Shown one piece after another: positions 10,808 to 20,613 of a stretch of DNA of 64,000 nt. Origin of the DNA: Nitrospirota bacterium (GTDB lineage: Bacteria > Nitrospirota > Nitrospiria > Nitrospirales > Nitrospiraceae). Under the pieces are notes generated by a model, which was not told the DNA's origin, searched no databases, and saw only the letters and a program-made list of their open reading frames with translations. The position numbers were made by a program, and so were the translations under genes. The stretch is from NCBI GenBank assembly GCA_040755395.1, contig JBFMAX010000001.1, positions 719,841 to 783,840 of the forward strand, read 5' to 3'. The number at the start of each line of letters is the position of its first letter. Within the stretch, counting starts at the first letter, position 1.

Positions 10808-11266
10808 TTAGAGGTCCTGGGTGCGGACTTTGCCCCGGTGGGCCGCGATGTCGTGGACGTTCTTGTCGTGGACTACCGGCACCGGGGACTGGTCTTCAAC
10901 CCACTTATGGGCACCCATATCACACATTCCATGAAAATGCGAGCCCTCTTCCATCGAGACCACCGGAGTGCGCACATCTCCGATGAGTATCCCCGGCTTA
11001 AGGATCTGGATTTTTTCGACCGCCGTGACGGTCCCGTTGATTTTTCCGCTGGTCACCAGGACTCCGGCCGAGACGATGCCTTTGATCACGGCGTGCTCAC
11101 CGACAATCAACGTCCCGGTCGTATGGATTTCCCCTTCCAAGCGGCCGTCGATGCGCACGGTGCCGTCGAAATTGACGACCCCCTTAAAGTCCACCCCTTT
11201 CCCCAAGAACGTGAAATTCTCGTCATCTTCAGGAGCGTGGTGCTTTCTATCGCCAAGTGCCCACAT
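10808..11266 (-). CDS. Bactofilin family cytoskeletal protein (second of two)
   Basis: A 152-residue bactofilin: a right-handed beta-helix protein that polymerises without nucleotide and scaffolds envelope or chromosome-segregation machinery. The core (about 20-120) shows the repeated G-x-I/V hydrophobic pattern, including FDGTVRIDGRLEGEIHTTG and GTVTAVEKIQI. The ATG at 11266 is chosen because GAGGAGG sits just upstream; the frame extends 9 codons further. The C-terminal tail is His- and Asp-rich. It is downstream of a paralogue and of parAB on the same strand, a neighbourhood that fits bactofilin-ParABS interplay known in Myxococcus; the link here is inference. Confidence 0.88.
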   Translation of the reverse strand: MWALGDRKHHAPEDDENFTFLGKGVDFKGVVNFDGTVRIDGRLEGEIHTTGTLIVGEHAVIKGIVSAGVLVTSGKINGTVTAVEKIQILKPGILIGDVRTPVVSMEEGSHFHGMCDMGAHKWVEDQSPVPVVHDKNVHDIAAHRGKVRTQDL

Positions 11267-11439
11267 GCAATCCTCCTCGGCTACAAATCCCATCCGGCAT
11301 CGCGACGCCAGACCGTCAAAGTGGAGACAATCCTCCCGTTGGGCTTCAGGCCTTGTTCCGACTGCTCAGAGAATACATCGTTGTGAGCCATCCGGACATC
11401 GCATCGGGACACGAGAAGGCGGCTATCCGGTCACCCGCT

Positions 11440-11931
11440 TCATATGGCCCTGGCAGAGGACCCTATGGAATGAAGCGAGGTCTCGCGCGGGATTTCCCGA
11501 ATCGCCGGTTGAGTCATTTCGAGAGTTCCGTTGAAGAGCACTCCTTCTTCCATCGACAGCAGAGGTGTTTTGACGCTGCCATTGATGACGGCCGGCGCCC
11601 GCAACTTCACCTTTTCCTTGGCTGCGATGTCGCCGGTGATCTTGCCCTTGCAGACAACGGTACCGGCGCTCACCTTCGCGGTAATGACGGCTTCCTCTCC
11701 GACAAGTAGGATCCCTTCGGTATGGATCTCACCCTCCAGATATCCATCGATACGAACCGTGCCGTTATAGGAAATCGTCCCCTTGAACTCGACGCCCTTC
11801 CCGACAAAGGCGATAATATCCTCCCCGCTCTCAGCGCGTGAGCCGGTGGCGGTGTTTCCGTTCTCCTCAGAAGGTTCGGACCCTTCTTCGGTCGCGGGCC
11901 GCTTCGGCTCAGACTTTTCTTGTCTCCACAT
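11440..11931 (-). CDS. Bactofilin family cytoskeletal protein (first of two)
   Basis: A 163-residue bactofilin. The N-terminal 38 residues are acidic and disordered-looking (EKSEPKRPATEEGSEPSEEN). They are followed by the beta-helix core with IAFVGKGVEFKGTISYNGTV and YLEGEIHTEGILLVGEEAV. The start has GGAGGAGG upstream. It is paralogous to the next gene (both contain GKGV-x-FKG, TVRIDG-x-LEGEIHT and SMEEG) but differs in both tails, so the two may form mixed filaments. A candidate promoter lies about 60-80 bases upstream, separating the pair from parB. Confidence 0.9.
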   Translation of the reverse strand: MWRQEKSEPKRPATEEGSEPSEENGNTATGSRAESGEDIIAFVGKGVEFKGTISYNGTVRIDGYLEGEIHTEGILLVGEEAVITAKVSAGTVVCKGKITGDIAAKEKVKLRAPAVINGSVKTPLLSMEEGVLFNGTLEMTQPAIREIPRETSLHSIGSSARAI

Positions 11932-11985
11932 GAGGTAGCCTCCTCCCTGTTGTCACTGTCGCTGCGGGATCGCAGGCCAGTGAAT

Positions 11986-12014
11986 GTTATATGTCGTATC
12001 GGCCGATCGAGCAA
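11986..12014 (-). promoter_or_regulatory. Promoter of the bactofilin pair, with palindromic spacer
   Basis: On the minus strand TTGCTC (complement of 12009-12014) and TATAAC (complement of 11986-11991) are spaced by 17 bases. The spacer contains the perfect palindrome ATCGGCCGAT at 11998-12007, a plausible operator. It lies between parB and the first bactofilin gene. Confidence 0.55.
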
Positions 12015-12119
12015 AGCAATTCTTGCTTTTCGCACGCGGCGAAACTTCAAAACGGTGCCAGAAGGTCCTCGGTGCATGCCTGGACGCGGACGCCGAAAAG
12101 TTGATTACAGCACAAGGTG

Positions 12120-12971
12120 TCAGTTCAACAAAGTTTCCACGAGCCCGTCCAGCTCAGCAGCCGAAAAGAAGTGAATGATGATCTTGCCTCGGCGACGGCC
12201 TTGCACAATATTTACCCGAGTTCCGAGCCGTTTTTGCAGCCGCTGCTCGATGTCAGAGGTCGGCGGCTGAATCCGTGACCGTCGCGACCGCCGCCTGCTT
12301 TGAGCTTCAGACGCAAGAATCTCTTCGACTTCTCTGACAGACAGATGGTCGCCAACGATTTGGCGAGCGAGCCGAACCTGGGTGTCGGGATTCTCAAGTC
12401 CCAAAAGCACCTTGGCGTGCCCGGTTGAAAGCTGGCCCGATTCAATCAGGCTCTGGACCTCGGGCGGCAGATTCAACAGCCTCAGGACATTGGCGACAGA
12501 GGAACGTTCTCTTCCGACCCGCTGTGCAACCATGTCTTGTGTGAACCCGAACTCATTGAGCATCCGGTGATAGGCCCTGGCCGTCTCCATCGGGTTCAAA
12601 TCGTTTCTCTGGAGATTTTCCACGAGGGCTAACACCATGGCTTCTTGATCGCTGCAGTTTCTGACTACCGCGGCGATCTTCTTGAGGCCGGCCAATTTGG
12701 CTGCGCGCAGGCGACGTTCCCCCGCGATCAGTTCATACACCCCATCGCCCTTGCGTCTCACTATGATCGGCTGAAGCAGGCCATTTTCTCTAATAGATTC
12801 AGCGAGTTGAGAAATTTCATCGTCGTGAAAGTTTTGTCGCGGTTGGTAACGGTTGGGGACGATTGAGTCAATGCCGAGTTCCTGGGCTTCTCCTCGGTCT
12901 ACGGTCAGAGTCGCACTATCGACGGTGGGAAGCAGCGCATCCAGCCCTCTACCCAATGCCCTTTTCTCCAT
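12120..12971 (-). CDS. parB: Chromosome-partitioning protein ParB (Spo0J type)
   Basis: A 283-residue parS-binding CTP-dependent clamp that spreads along DNA and stimulates ParA. The N-terminus MEKRALGRGLDALLP is typical. The ParB/Srx nuclease-like domain with GERRLRAAKLAG lies near residues 85-97, followed by the ENLQRNDLNPMETARAY box and the HTH (TQDMVAQRVGRERSSVANVLRLL). The C-terminal dimerisation segment ends FFSAAELDGLVETLL. It overlaps parA by 23 bases, indicating an operon. Two matching parS sites are only 0.8-1.5 kb away. Confidence 0.96.
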   Translation of the reverse strand: MEKRALGRGLDALLPTVDSATLTVDRGEAQELGIDSIVPNRYQPRQNFHDDEISQLAESIRENGLLQPIIVRRKGDGVYELIAGERRLRAAKLAGLKKIAAVVRNCSDQEAMVLALVENLQRNDLNPMETARAYHRMLNEFGFTQDMVAQRVGRERSSVANVLRLLNLPPEVQSLIESGQLSTGHAKVLLGLENPDTQVRLARQIVGDHLSVREVEEILASEAQSRRRSRRSRIQPPTSDIEQRLQKRLGTRVNIVQGRRRGKIIIHFFSAAELDGLVETLLN

Positions 12972-13725
12972 GGCCGAGAAACTCCTTTGCTAGAGAGAGA
13001 TAAGCCTGTGCCCCTGCCGAGGCGACGTTGTACAACATGACCGGTCGACCGTAACTGGGGGCCTCTGCGAGCGTGACGTTTCGAGGAATGACGGCTTGAT
13101 ACACCTTCTCCCTGAAATGACCTCTCACCTCCTCGGCGACTTGTCGAGACAAGGTATTCCTGGAGTCATACATGGTGAGGAGAATACCCTCAAGGTCCAA
13201 ACCAGGGTTGAGGGATTGTCTGACCCGCTCCACAGTGGCCATCAATCGACCCAACCCTTCCATGGCGTAGTATTCGCACTGAACGGGGACCAGTAGCGAG
13301 GAAGCCGCGACCAGGGCATTAATAGTCAGCAAGCCAAGGGCCGGGGGACAGTCCAGGAACACCAATTCATACAGAGATTGAATCTCGATCAGGGCCCTCC
13401 TCAAAGCCTGTTCACGGTTTTGTATGGAAACAAGCTCAACCTCTGCCCCAGCCAAATCGGCATGCGCCGGTAAGATGGAAAGACCTTGAACCATAGTTTT
13501 CTCAATCACTTCAACTGATCGTTGGTGTTCAATCAGACAGTGGTAAAGACTCTTGGGGAGTTTTCGAGGATCAAGCCCGATCCCGCTGGTAGCGTTAGCC
13601 TGAGGATCGACGTCCACCAGCAAAACTGAATGGCCGGATATCGCACAGGCGGCGGCAAGATTGATAGAAGTAGTGGTCTTGCCTACACCCCCCTTTTGGT
13701 TCGCTATGGCAATAACTTTGCTCAA
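12949..13725 (-). CDS. parA: Chromosome-partitioning ATPase ParA (Soj type)
   Basis: A 258-residue Walker-type ATPase that drives segregation of ParB-parS complexes. It has the deviant Walker A KGGVGKTTTSINLAAA at residues 11-26, the A' motif VDVDPQANAT and the Walker B LVFLDCPPALG. It lies 21 bases after rsmG, with a parS palindrome in the junction, and overlaps parB. Standard chromosomal Soj length indicates it serves the chromosome and not a plasmid. Confidence 0.96.
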   Translation of the reverse strand: MSKVIAIANQKGGVGKTTTSINLAAACAISGHSVLLVDVDPQANATSGIGLDPRKLPKSLYHCLIEHQRSVEVIEKTMVQGLSILPAHADLAGAEVELVSIQNREQALRRALIEIQSLYELVFLDCPPALGLLTINALVAASSLLVPVQCEYYAMEGLGRLMATVERVRQSLNPGLDLEGILLTMYDSRNTLSRQVAEEVRGHFREKVYQAVIPRNVTLAEAPSYGRPVMLYNVASAGAQAYLSLAKEFLGHGEKGIG

Positions 13726-13746
13726 TGGACGAGTACCGAAACCGGT

Positions 13747-14457
13747 TTATTGTTCCACGTGGAACAAGGAACACTGAGGCGCCAAGATACGCAAGGACCT
13801 CTCACCCATACCATATGGAAGAGAGTACGAAATTTCCTGATCGAGCATCAGGCGAGCTTGTTTGACAGAGCGATCGTCCAATGCCTGTGCCTTGCTTTGA
13901 TACAAGATCAGTCGCCCTCCTGAGCTGAGCAACTTGGCAATCAGCGGAAAGTGCGGTTCCGGTCTTAATGCGCGGATTGTAATGTGGGTGAAAGCGTGAT
14001 CCAGATGGACACTAAAATTCTCTAATGTATCTGAATTGACAAAGGCTTTTTCGAGACGAAGTACACCGGTCACATGCCGAAGAAAGGCTGCCTTTTTGTG
14101 ATGAGGCTCTAGGAGCATCAGTTCAATGTCAGGTCTAAAAATTTTGAGCGCCGCACCGGGGAATCCAGCCCCGCTACCGATGTCCAACAGAGAAACTTTC
14201 TCGTCTGAGCGAATCGCCTCCGACCCGGCAAGCGAATCGAGAATATGCTTCACAACGATTTCACGAGGATCGGTGATCCCCGTTAGGTTCACCTTCTGGT
14301 TCCAAATCAGGATCTCTGTCAGATATTGCAGAAATTGGGAAAGGTGCCGCTCGGAAAGAACGAAACCCAATTCCTGAGCACTGGAAGAGAGTAGACTACG
14401 AAGTGACTCCGGTTGTTCCACGTGGAACATGTACGCGAAATCTTGTATTGAGGTCAA
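13747..14457 (-). CDS. rsmG: 16S rRNA (guanine-527-N7)-methyltransferase RsmG
   Basis: A 236-residue SAM-dependent methyltransferase modifying G527 of 16S rRNA. Motif I is LLDIGSGAGFPGAALKIF, and VNLTGITDPREIVVKHILDSL is the family-specific N-terminal segment. The given start is TTG; an ATG nine codons later (14430) is an alternative, and neither has a good ribosome-binding site. Both ends of the protein (MFHVEQ near the start, LFHVEQ at the end) are encoded by parS palindromes, so the partition sites are part of the coding sequence. Confidence 0.92.
   Translation of the reverse strand: MTSIQDFAYMFHVEQPESLRSLLSSSAQELGFVLSERHLSQFLQYLTEILIWNQKVNLTGITDPREIVVKHILDSLAGSEAIRSDEKVSLLDIGSGAGFPGAALKIFRPDIELMLLEPHHKKAAFLRHVTGVLRLEKAFVNSDTLENFSVHLDHAFTHITIRALRPEPHFPLIAKLLSSGGRLILYQSKAQALDDRSVKQARLMLDQEISYSLPYGMGERSLRILAPQCSLFHVEQ
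13751..13766. promoter_or_regulatory. parS: parS centromere site 1
   Basis: The perfect palindrome TGTTCCACGTGGAACA matches the bacterial parS consensus TGTTNCACGTGNAACA. Palindromy extends one base on each side (13750-13767). It overlaps the last codons of rsmG, directly upstream of parA. Confidence 0.95.
14414..14429. promoter_or_regulatory. parS: parS centromere site 2
   Basis: A second identical TGTTCCACGTGGAACA lies within the first codons of rsmG, 663 bases from site 1. Two parS sites bracketing rsmG give a local ParB-loading cluster. Confidence 0.95.
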
Positions 14458-14523
14458 GGAGTTTCTGTTGAGTCCGGCAATAGCGGTGAACGACTTTCAT
14501 CCACGTAGGGATGCGCCTTGGCT

Positions 14524-16389
14524 CTATGAACAATGTTTATATCGTTCCAAGGCAATCAGCAAAAGGGAAATGGCAGCGGGAGTGATCCCGGAAATACGGG
14601 AGGCCTGACCGACCGTAGAAGGGCGCACGCGTTTGAATTTTTCCAAGACTTCCCGCGAAAACCCTTTCACGCTTTCATAATTGAATGACTCTGGAATGCT
14701 GCGCTCTTCGAATTTTCTAAATTTCTCCACCTGCTGGATTTGTCGCTTAATATAACCGTCATATTTGACCTCCAATTCCACCGCCTCGGCGGTCTCATCA
14801 CCCAGAGCATCTTCCTCCCCGAAAATCTCCAGGAGATCGGAATACGATATCCCCTGTCGTCGCAAGATCTGAGCCAAGGTGTGGTTTGAAGACACGTCAC
14901 CGAGATGGTACTTCGTCAGTCGCTCCTGCACCTCGCTCGTCAGCTTCACACGAGTTTCCTTCAGCCGTGAGACCTCCCGATGAATCGCTTCACGCTTGGC
15001 TTGGAGCTTAGAGTAGACACCCTCGGGAATCAGCCCAATCCGATGGCCGATATCCATCAACCGCAGATCCGCATTGTCGTGGCGGAGCAGCAGTCGGAAT
15101 TCAGCTCGTGAGGTAAACATGCGATAAGGTTCGCGAGCATCTTTGGTGATCAGATCGTCGATCAACACCCCGATATAGGCCTGCGATCGGTCCAAGATCA
15201 CCGGCGGCTCGCCCCGCAGTTTGAGCACAGCGTTGATGCCGGCCATGAGGCCCTGTGCAGCCGCCTCCTCGTAACCGGATGTCCCATTGATCTGGCCCGC
15301 ATGGTACAGACCGGCAACGAGCTTGGTTTCAAGCGTCGGATAGAGTTGGCGCGGGGGGAAATAGTCATACTCGACGGCGTAACCGGGCTTGAGCATGTTC
15401 GCATGCGCGAGCCCGGGAATCGTGCGCAGCAGGGCAGCCTGAACATCGACGGGCAGGCTGGTTGAGATGCCGTTGGGGTAATATTCGCTGGTGTCCAGAC
15501 CTTCGGGCTCAATGAACACCTGATGGCGCCCCTTGTCGGCGAACCGCACGACCTTGTCCTCGATCGACGGACAGTACCGCGGTCCGACCGACTCGATCAC
15601 GCCGCTGTAAAGCGGCGAGCGATCCAAGTTGTCTCGGATAATCTTGTGCGTCTCCTCGTTCGTGTACGTGAGATGGCAGGGCACCTGCGGCATCGTCACC
15701 CGCTCGGTCCGATAGGAAAACGGCGGAGGTGGATCGTCGCCAGGCTGGACAGCCATTGCAGAAAAATCGATCGTGTCGCGATCCAGCCGAGGCGGCGTGC
15801 CGGTTTTCAGCCGGCCGACCTCGAATCCCAGGTCCCGCATGCAGTCCGAGAGATGTTCCGCCGAGGCTTCGCCGGCGCGGCCGGCCGGGAAATGGTTGAG
15901 GCCGATATGGATAAGACCCTTAAGGAATGTACCTGAAGTCAGGATGACCGCTCCGGCCGCGATCCGCTCGCCATCTCCCGTCAGGACGCCGGATATCGCG
16001 CCGCCGTTGATCAGGAGACGATCGACGGTGCCCCGAGCGATTTCTAGGCCCTCCTGCCCACGGAGCGTCTCCTGCATGGCTCGCCGATAGAGCTTCTTGT
16101 CGCATTGCGCCCGCAGGGCCCGGACGGCCGGCCCCTTGCTGGTGTTGAGCCGGCGGAACTGGATACCGGCTCGGTCGGTGTTGCGAGCCATCTCTCCCCC
16201 CAGCGCGTCGATCTCCTTGACCAGATGGCCCTTGGCAATACCCCCGATCGCGGGATTGCAGGACATCTGTGCAATGCGGTCCACATCCATGGTCAGCAGC
16301 AGCGTCCGTGCGCCCATTCTGGCCGCGGCCAGCGCGGCTTCGCAGCCGGCATGGCCCCCGCCCACCACGACGACATCATAGGTTCTCAT
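14524..16389 (-). CDS. mnmG: tRNA uridine-5-carboxymethylaminomethyl modification protein MnmG (GidA)
   Basis: A 621-residue FAD-dependent enzyme that, with MnmE, installs cmnm5/nm5 groups on wobble U34 using methylene-THF. The N-terminal FAD-binding motif [17 protein letters not shown] (residues 10-26) and the conserved [22 protein letters not shown] are present. So is [14 protein letters not shown], and the C-terminal helical domain ends near [18 protein letters not shown]. It follows mnmE by 12 bases, so the two partners are cotranscribed. Confidence 0.98.
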   Translation of the reverse strand: MRTYDVVVVGGGHAGCEAALAAARMGARTLLLTMDVDRIAQMSCNPAIGGIAKGHLVKEIDALGGEMARNTDRAGIQFRRLNTSKGPAVRALRAQCDKKLYRRAMQETLRGQEGLEIARGTVDRLLINGGAISGVLTGDGERIAAGAVILTSGTFLKGLIHIGLNHFPAGRAGEASAEHLSDCMRDLGFEVGRLKTGTPPRLDRDTIDFSAMAVQPGDDPPPPFSYRTERVTMPQVPCHLTYTNEETHKIIRDNLDRSPLYSGVIESVGPRYCPSIEDKVVRFADKGRHQVFIEPEGLDTSEYYPNGISTSLPVDVQAALLRTIPGLAHANMLKPGYAVEYDYFPPRQLYPTLETKLVAGLYHAGQINGTSGYEEAAAQGLMAGINAVLKLRGEPPVILDRSQAYIGVLIDDLITKDAREPYRMFTSRAEFRLLLRHDNADLRLMDIGHRIGLIPEGVYSKLQAKREAIHREVSRLKETRVKLTSEVQERLTKYHLGDVSSNHTLAQILRRQGISYSDLLEIFGEEDALGDETAEAVELEVKYDGYIKRQIQQVEKFRKFEERSIPESFNYESVKGFSREVLEKFKRVRPSTVGQASRISGITPAAISLLLIALERYKHCS

Positions 16390-16401
16390 AGTGACGACCC
16401 G

Positions 16402-17856
16402 TCATTTTCCTATACAAAATTCGGAGAAGATGCGCTCGAGGATCTCGTCGGTCGTCACGGCTCCGGTTATCTCGCCCAGCGCATCGGTCGCCGCCCGCAG
16501 ATCCAACGCGACAAACTCCCCCGCGAGCTTGTTATTCACGGAATCAACAGCGTGGAGCAGCGCGTCCCGAGTTCGCGCCAGGGCCGACTGATGGCGCAAG
16601 TTGGCGATGACCGCGCCCTCGCTGGCCTCGAGATCGGGGCGGACCAGCAGCGCCCGGAGCCGCTCTCGCAATTCGTCCAGGCCAGCGCCGGTTTTTGCCG
16701 ACACACTCACTAGGGGAGCGGTGGGCGTGCCGCCTTCCAAACCGGGTAAGGCGGCCGGATCGATGTGGCGGGGCAAATCGTTCTTATTCACCACAACGAT
16801 TGACGGCTTCCCCTTGGCCTCCTGCAACAGCGCATGATCCTCAGGGCCGAGTCGCTGGGACCCGTCTATGACGGCCAGAATCACATCCGCCTGCTCGGTC
16901 GCGAGACGGGTTCGCCGAATGCCCTCCTGCTCGACCGGATCCAGCGTGTCCCGGAGACCTGCCGTATCGAGTAGACGAACCGGCACTCCTTTGATGTTGA
17001 GGATTTCTTCCAGCACGTCGCGGGTAGTCCCGGGGATAGAGGTCACGATCGCCCGATCCGTCCGAAGCAGCGCATTCATCAAACTCGATTTCCCGACATT
17101 GGGACGGCCGACAATGGCCACCTTCGCGCCCTCGCGCAGGATCCGGCCTTCACGTCCCGTCTCCAGCAAACCGGAGATCCGGTCTATGATCCGCCGCAGC
17201 GCCGTAAGGAGTTCGTCCTGGTGGACGAACACGATATCTTCTTCCGCAAAGTCGATGGCGGCTTCGACGTGGGCCAGCAGCCGGATCAGCGACTCCCGAA
17301 TCGCCTCGATCTCGGACGAAAGGCTCCCACGCAACTGGTCCTGCGCCAACTTCAGACCGGCGGCGGTCTTCGCCCTGATCGTATCTAACACCGCTTCGGC
17401 CTGCGCAAGGTCCAACCGTCCGTTCAGGAAGGCCCGCTTGGTGAATTCGCCCGGCTCCGCCAACCTGGCTCCTGCCGCCAGGAGGGCCTCGCACAGGGCC
17501 TGCAACACCAGAAGCCCGCCGTGACAGTGGAATTCCACGACATCTTCGGCCGTAAAAGACCGCGGCCGACGCATGACGACGACCAGCGCTTCATCAATGA
17601 GAGACGGGCGTGCGCCCCCGCTACCGGCGGCCGAGGGTCGGCCATCGGGGCCGGCCGAGCTTCGTTGTAGCGACTCAAGATCGGCATGATACAGGGTGTG
17701 GCTTCTGACCGAATGAAGGGATCGGCCCGATTTCAAACGAACCAACCGGGACGCGATGGCGATGGCCTGGGCACCGCTGACACGGACAATGCCGATGCCT
17801 CCCTCACCGACCGGCGTGGCAATCGCGCAAATGGTGTCTTCGAGCGCGCCGCCCAT
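16402..17856 (-). CDS. mnmE: tRNA modification GTPase MnmE (TrmE)
   Basis: A 484-residue GTPase partnering MnmG in wobble-uridine modification. The N-terminal THF-binding domain starts DTICAIATPVGEGGIGIVRVSG. The G domain has GRPNVGKSSLMNALL (about 235-250), then the G2/G3 region around SIPGTTRD and LLDTAGL, and NKNDL as G4. The C-terminus ends in FCIGK, the family motif with the catalytic cysteine. There is a short Gly/Ser/Pro-rich insert at about residues 65-85. The gene lies 23 bases after yidC. Confidence 0.97.
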   Translation of the reverse strand: MGGALEDTICAIATPVGEGGIGIVRVSGAQAIAIASRLVRLKSGRSLHSVRSHTLYHADLESLQRSSAGPDGRPSAAGSGGARPSLIDEALVVVMRRPRSFTAEDVVEFHCHGGLLVLQALCEALLAAGARLAEPGEFTKRAFLNGRLDLAQAEAVLDTIRAKTAAGLKLAQDQLRGSLSSEIEAIRESLIRLLAHVEAAIDFAEEDIVFVHQDELLTALRRIIDRISGLLETGREGRILREGAKVAIVGRPNVGKSSLMNALLRTDRAIVTSIPGTTRDVLEEILNIKGVPVRLLDTAGLRDTLDPVEQEGIRRTRLATEQADVILAVIDGSQRLGPEDHALLQEAKGKPSIVVVNKNDLPRHIDPAALPGLEGGTPTAPLVSVSAKTGAGLDELRERLRALLVRPDLEASEGAVIANLRHQSALARTRDALLHAVDSVNNKLAGEFVALDLRAATDALGEITGAVTTDEILERIFSEFCIGK

Positions 17857-17879
17857 AGACGGGTCTTTCTCGACTTCAG

Positions 17880-19649
17880 CTAGTTTTCAGCATCGGCCTG
17901 CGGGATGGCTTGTCCTTTCTTCCGCTTTCCGCGCGCCGGCGATTCGGGCTCTCCCGCTTCCTTCTCTGAAGGAGCGTCTCCGACGGCGACGACGGGCCGT
18001 CTCAAGAAATATCGCTCAGTGATGAGCTGCTGGGCGATGGTCAGCACATTGTTCGTCAGCCAATAGAGCACCAGACCGGCTGGAAACGTGATGAAAAGAA
18101 ACGTCATGAAGACCGGCAGCAACAACATGATCTTGGCCTGGGTCGGGTCCATCGTCGTCGGCGTGATCTTTTGCTGGATGACCATGGTGACGCCCATGAT
18201 CAGCGGGAGGACGTAATAAGGGTCCTGGGCCGAGAGGTCGGTGATCCAGAGGATAAAAGGCGCCTGGCGGAGATCGATCGTCATGTAGAGGATGTTGAAG
18301 AGCGCGACGAACACCGGCATCTGGAGCAGCATCGGCAGGCATCCCCCGACGGGGTTGACCTTGTGATCGCGATACAGTTTGATCAACTCTTTGTTCAGCC
18401 GATCGCGGTCATCCTTGTATTTCGCCTGCAGGGCCGCCACCTTGGGCTGGATCACCTGCATCTGCTTCATCGATTTATAACTCTTGAATTGGAGCGGGAC
18501 GAACAGCAGCTTGATCCCGACCGTCAGCAGAATGATCGTCACGCCGTAATTGTGCGTGTAGTCGTACAAGAAACGGAGCACATAGAAGAGCGGCTTGGCC
18601 ACCGCCTTGACGAAACTCCAGCTTCCGTAAATGAACCAGCCGAAGTCGATCGTGTCCTCTAACCCGACATTCAACGCCTTGAGCGTATCGTATTCCTTGG
18701 GCCCGGCGTAGAGTTGCGCCGCGATGCCCGAGCCGGCAGTCGGCTGGGCGGTCCGAATACCGGCCGAGACGAGCTTGTCTCCTTCTTTTTTGATCACCGC
18801 GGCCGTGGCTTGGGCGGGTATCAGGACGCTCAGAAAATATTTGTCTTGCAGCGCCACCCACCGGACCGCGCCCTTGCGCTCTTCCTCGGCATCCGGAAGA
18901 TTCTTTTGGACCTTGTCATCGACCAGCGACGCCGGACCGATGAGCCCGATGAATCCCTCTCCCCATTCGACGATGCCGAAGTTCGTGCCGAGGCCGATGT
19001 CGAGCGGGCCGGCCAGGCCTTCGGTCCTGACCGCTACATCGACCAGATAGCTCTGGTAGCGGAAGGTCAGTTGTTTCTCGACCGCGACGCCGGACCGTGC
19101 GTCGCGATACCGGAATGTGACATGTCCGACGGGATGGGCTGGGGCGAGGGTCGCCACGTCCTGCTCGACTTGGTAGAGCGATTCGTTGAGCGCCTTGCTG
19201 AGGGTTTCGTCCGGAGTCACAAGATTCAGGGGTCGTTGAAATGCGCCGTCTTCATGGACCAGTTGCACCGGTCGGTGTCCGGCTCCCGGGCCCATTGTAT
19301 AGCGCTTTAACTCCCAACTCTTCAGCACTCCGCCACGGTTGGTGAGAACCGCGCGGAACAGGTCGGTTTCCACCACCACCGTCTGTTCCTCGGACGGAGG
19401 ACCTGAACCCTGATCCCGGTTAAGCGCAAGGCGCTGGTCGGCGGCTGACGCATCAGCAGGAACCGATCGTTCGACCCCGACCCTGTCCGAGGCAGGGGAA
19501 GACGGAACACCCGACGAGGCGTTCTTGTCCGATTCTCGGCTTTGCTCGGTCCGGGGAGAAGGGAGAAGCCCAAACTCTTTGAGGAGGTAGTCGTAGCCGA
19601 TAATGACGGCGAGAGAGATGATCAAGAAGAGAATGACTCGTTTTTCCAT
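17880..19649 (-). CDS. yidC: Membrane protein insertase YidC
   Basis: A 589-residue insertase of Gram-negative type, which places proteins such as Fo subunit c into the inner membrane. An N-terminal TM (residues 4-21) is followed by a low-complexity linker and the large periplasmic beta-domain (about 90-360). The conserved five-TM core includes PLQFKSYKSMKQMQVIQPK and NPVGGCLPMLLQMPVFVALF. The C-terminal tail is basic (ARGKRKKGQA), fitting ribosome contact. The presence of the periplasmic domain supports a diderm organism. Confidence 0.96.
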   Translation of the reverse strand: MEKRVILFLIISLAVIIGYDYLLKEFGLLPSPRTEQSRESDKNASSGVPSSPASDRVGVERSVPADASAADQRLALNRDQGSGPPSEEQTVVVETDLFRAVLTNRGGVLKSWELKRYTMGPGAGHRPVQLVHEDGAFQRPLNLVTPDETLSKALNESLYQVEQDVATLAPAHPVGHVTFRYRDARSGVAVEKQLTFRYQSYLVDVAVRTEGLAGPLDIGLGTNFGIVEWGEGFIGLIGPASLVDDKVQKNLPDAEEERKGAVRWVALQDKYFLSVLIPAQATAAVIKKEGDKLVSAGIRTAQPTAGSGIAAQLYAGPKEYDTLKALNVGLEDTIDFGWFIYGSWSFVKAVAKPLFYVLRFLYDYTHNYGVTIILLTVGIKLLFVPLQFKSYKSMKQMQVIQPKVAALQAKYKDDRDRLNKELIKLYRDHKVNPVGGCLPMLLQMPVFVALFNILYMTIDLRQAPFILWITDLSAQDPYYVLPLIMGVTMVIQQKITPTTMDPTQAKIMLLLPVFMTFLFITFPAGLVLYWLTNNVLTIAQQLITERYFLRRPVVAVGDAPSEKEAGEPESPARGKRKKGQAIPQADAEN

Positions 19650-19787
19650 TGACCGACAGGATTCCCGGTCCTAACTCGGAAATCGGGCCCGAATCTGACT
19701 CAAACACCGCAATCCGGTTAGCCCGAGAATGAAGGGTTCATGATCCGTGATCGTGCCCCATCCCGCAAGGTCTCTCGCTCGGGTCAG

Positions 19788-19997
19788 TCATTTCACCGGA
19801 TCGCATCCCCCTGGATGAAACGGGTGACATTTGGCCAGCCGAAGGCAGGTCAACCCGAGCCCTCGCCAGACTCCGTATCGCGAAATGGCATCGGTCGCAT
19901 ATTCCGAACAAGTCGGCTCGAATCGGCAGGCAGGCCTCAAGAACGGCGACACCCACCGGCGGTATGTCCGAATCACTGTGAGGCAGAGCTGTCGCAT
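19788..19997 (-). CDS. yidD: Membrane protein insertion efficiency factor YidD
   Basis: A 69-residue YidD, a small membrane-associated protein helping YidC-dependent insertion. The signature is [25 protein letters not shown] (three cysteines), followed by [12 protein letters not shown] at the end. It overlaps the 3' end of rnpA by 25 bases and precedes yidC by 138 bases, the classical rpmH-rnpA-yidD-yidC order. Confidence 0.95.
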   Translation of the reverse strand: MRQLCLTVIRTYRRWVSPFLRPACRFEPTCSEYATDAISRYGVWRGLGLTCLRLAKCHPFHPGGCDPVK

Positions 19998-20362
19998 CTT
20001 TCAACAGCGTCCGGCTGCAGGAGGCCTTGGCGCCGCAACATGGAAAGCCATGACGACCGCAAGGTTCGAAACGGCACCGTCAAGGCATCGCGCTTAGGAA
20101 ACACCAGGCACTCGTGGCCCTCGACGACCTCGTTGTGAACGCATCGGATCAATTCCCGGAACAGACGCTTAGCCCGGTTTCGCTGGACAGCCCCGCCCAG
20201 CCGCTTTCCCGCCACCACACCGAAACGGCTGGACGCGTCCTGCGAAGGCGACACCAACACATTGAAAAACGCCGTGGAAATTCGACGGCCGGTTCGCTTC
20301 ACGCGCTCGATATCGCCGCTCCTGCGCATGAAGAGAGCCCGGGCTCCGCGCGCTCGTGTCAT
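19973..20362 (-). CDS. rnpA: Ribonuclease P protein component
   Basis: The basic protein subunit of RNase P, which matures tRNA 5' ends. The signature [26 protein letters not shown] contains the RNR motif. The frame opens with TTG at 20386; the ATG at 20362 or a later ATG at 20329 ([16 protein letters not shown]) are better matches to the usual N-terminus. The start is therefore uncertain by up to 19 codons. It follows rpmH by about 250 bases. Confidence 0.93.
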   Translation of the reverse strand: MTRARGARALFMRRSGDIERVKRTGRRISTAFFNVLVSPSQDASSRFGVVAGKRLGGAVQRNRAKRLFRELIRCVHNEVVEGHECLVFPKRDALTVPFRTLRSSWLSMLRRQGLLQPDAVERCDSSASQ

Positions 20363-20613
20363 CTCTGAAAACCGATCAGAAGACAACCGGAGAAGCAGCG
20401 AGTAACCTGAGAGGAACCGCGAGGCAAGAACGCGACGGATCGTATCCCAGTCCGAAAAGCGGCCCTGACGGCCTGAAGCGGAACCCTATGACGCCCACAG
20501 AGGAGAGTTCGTCGAACGGATCGGCACTTGTGGCAGCGTCCCTCTCCTCGCTGACTTGCGCTGTCGCGATTTCCCTTCGTAACCGGGGAGTGGCGATGAG
20601 CCTCCGAGAACGC

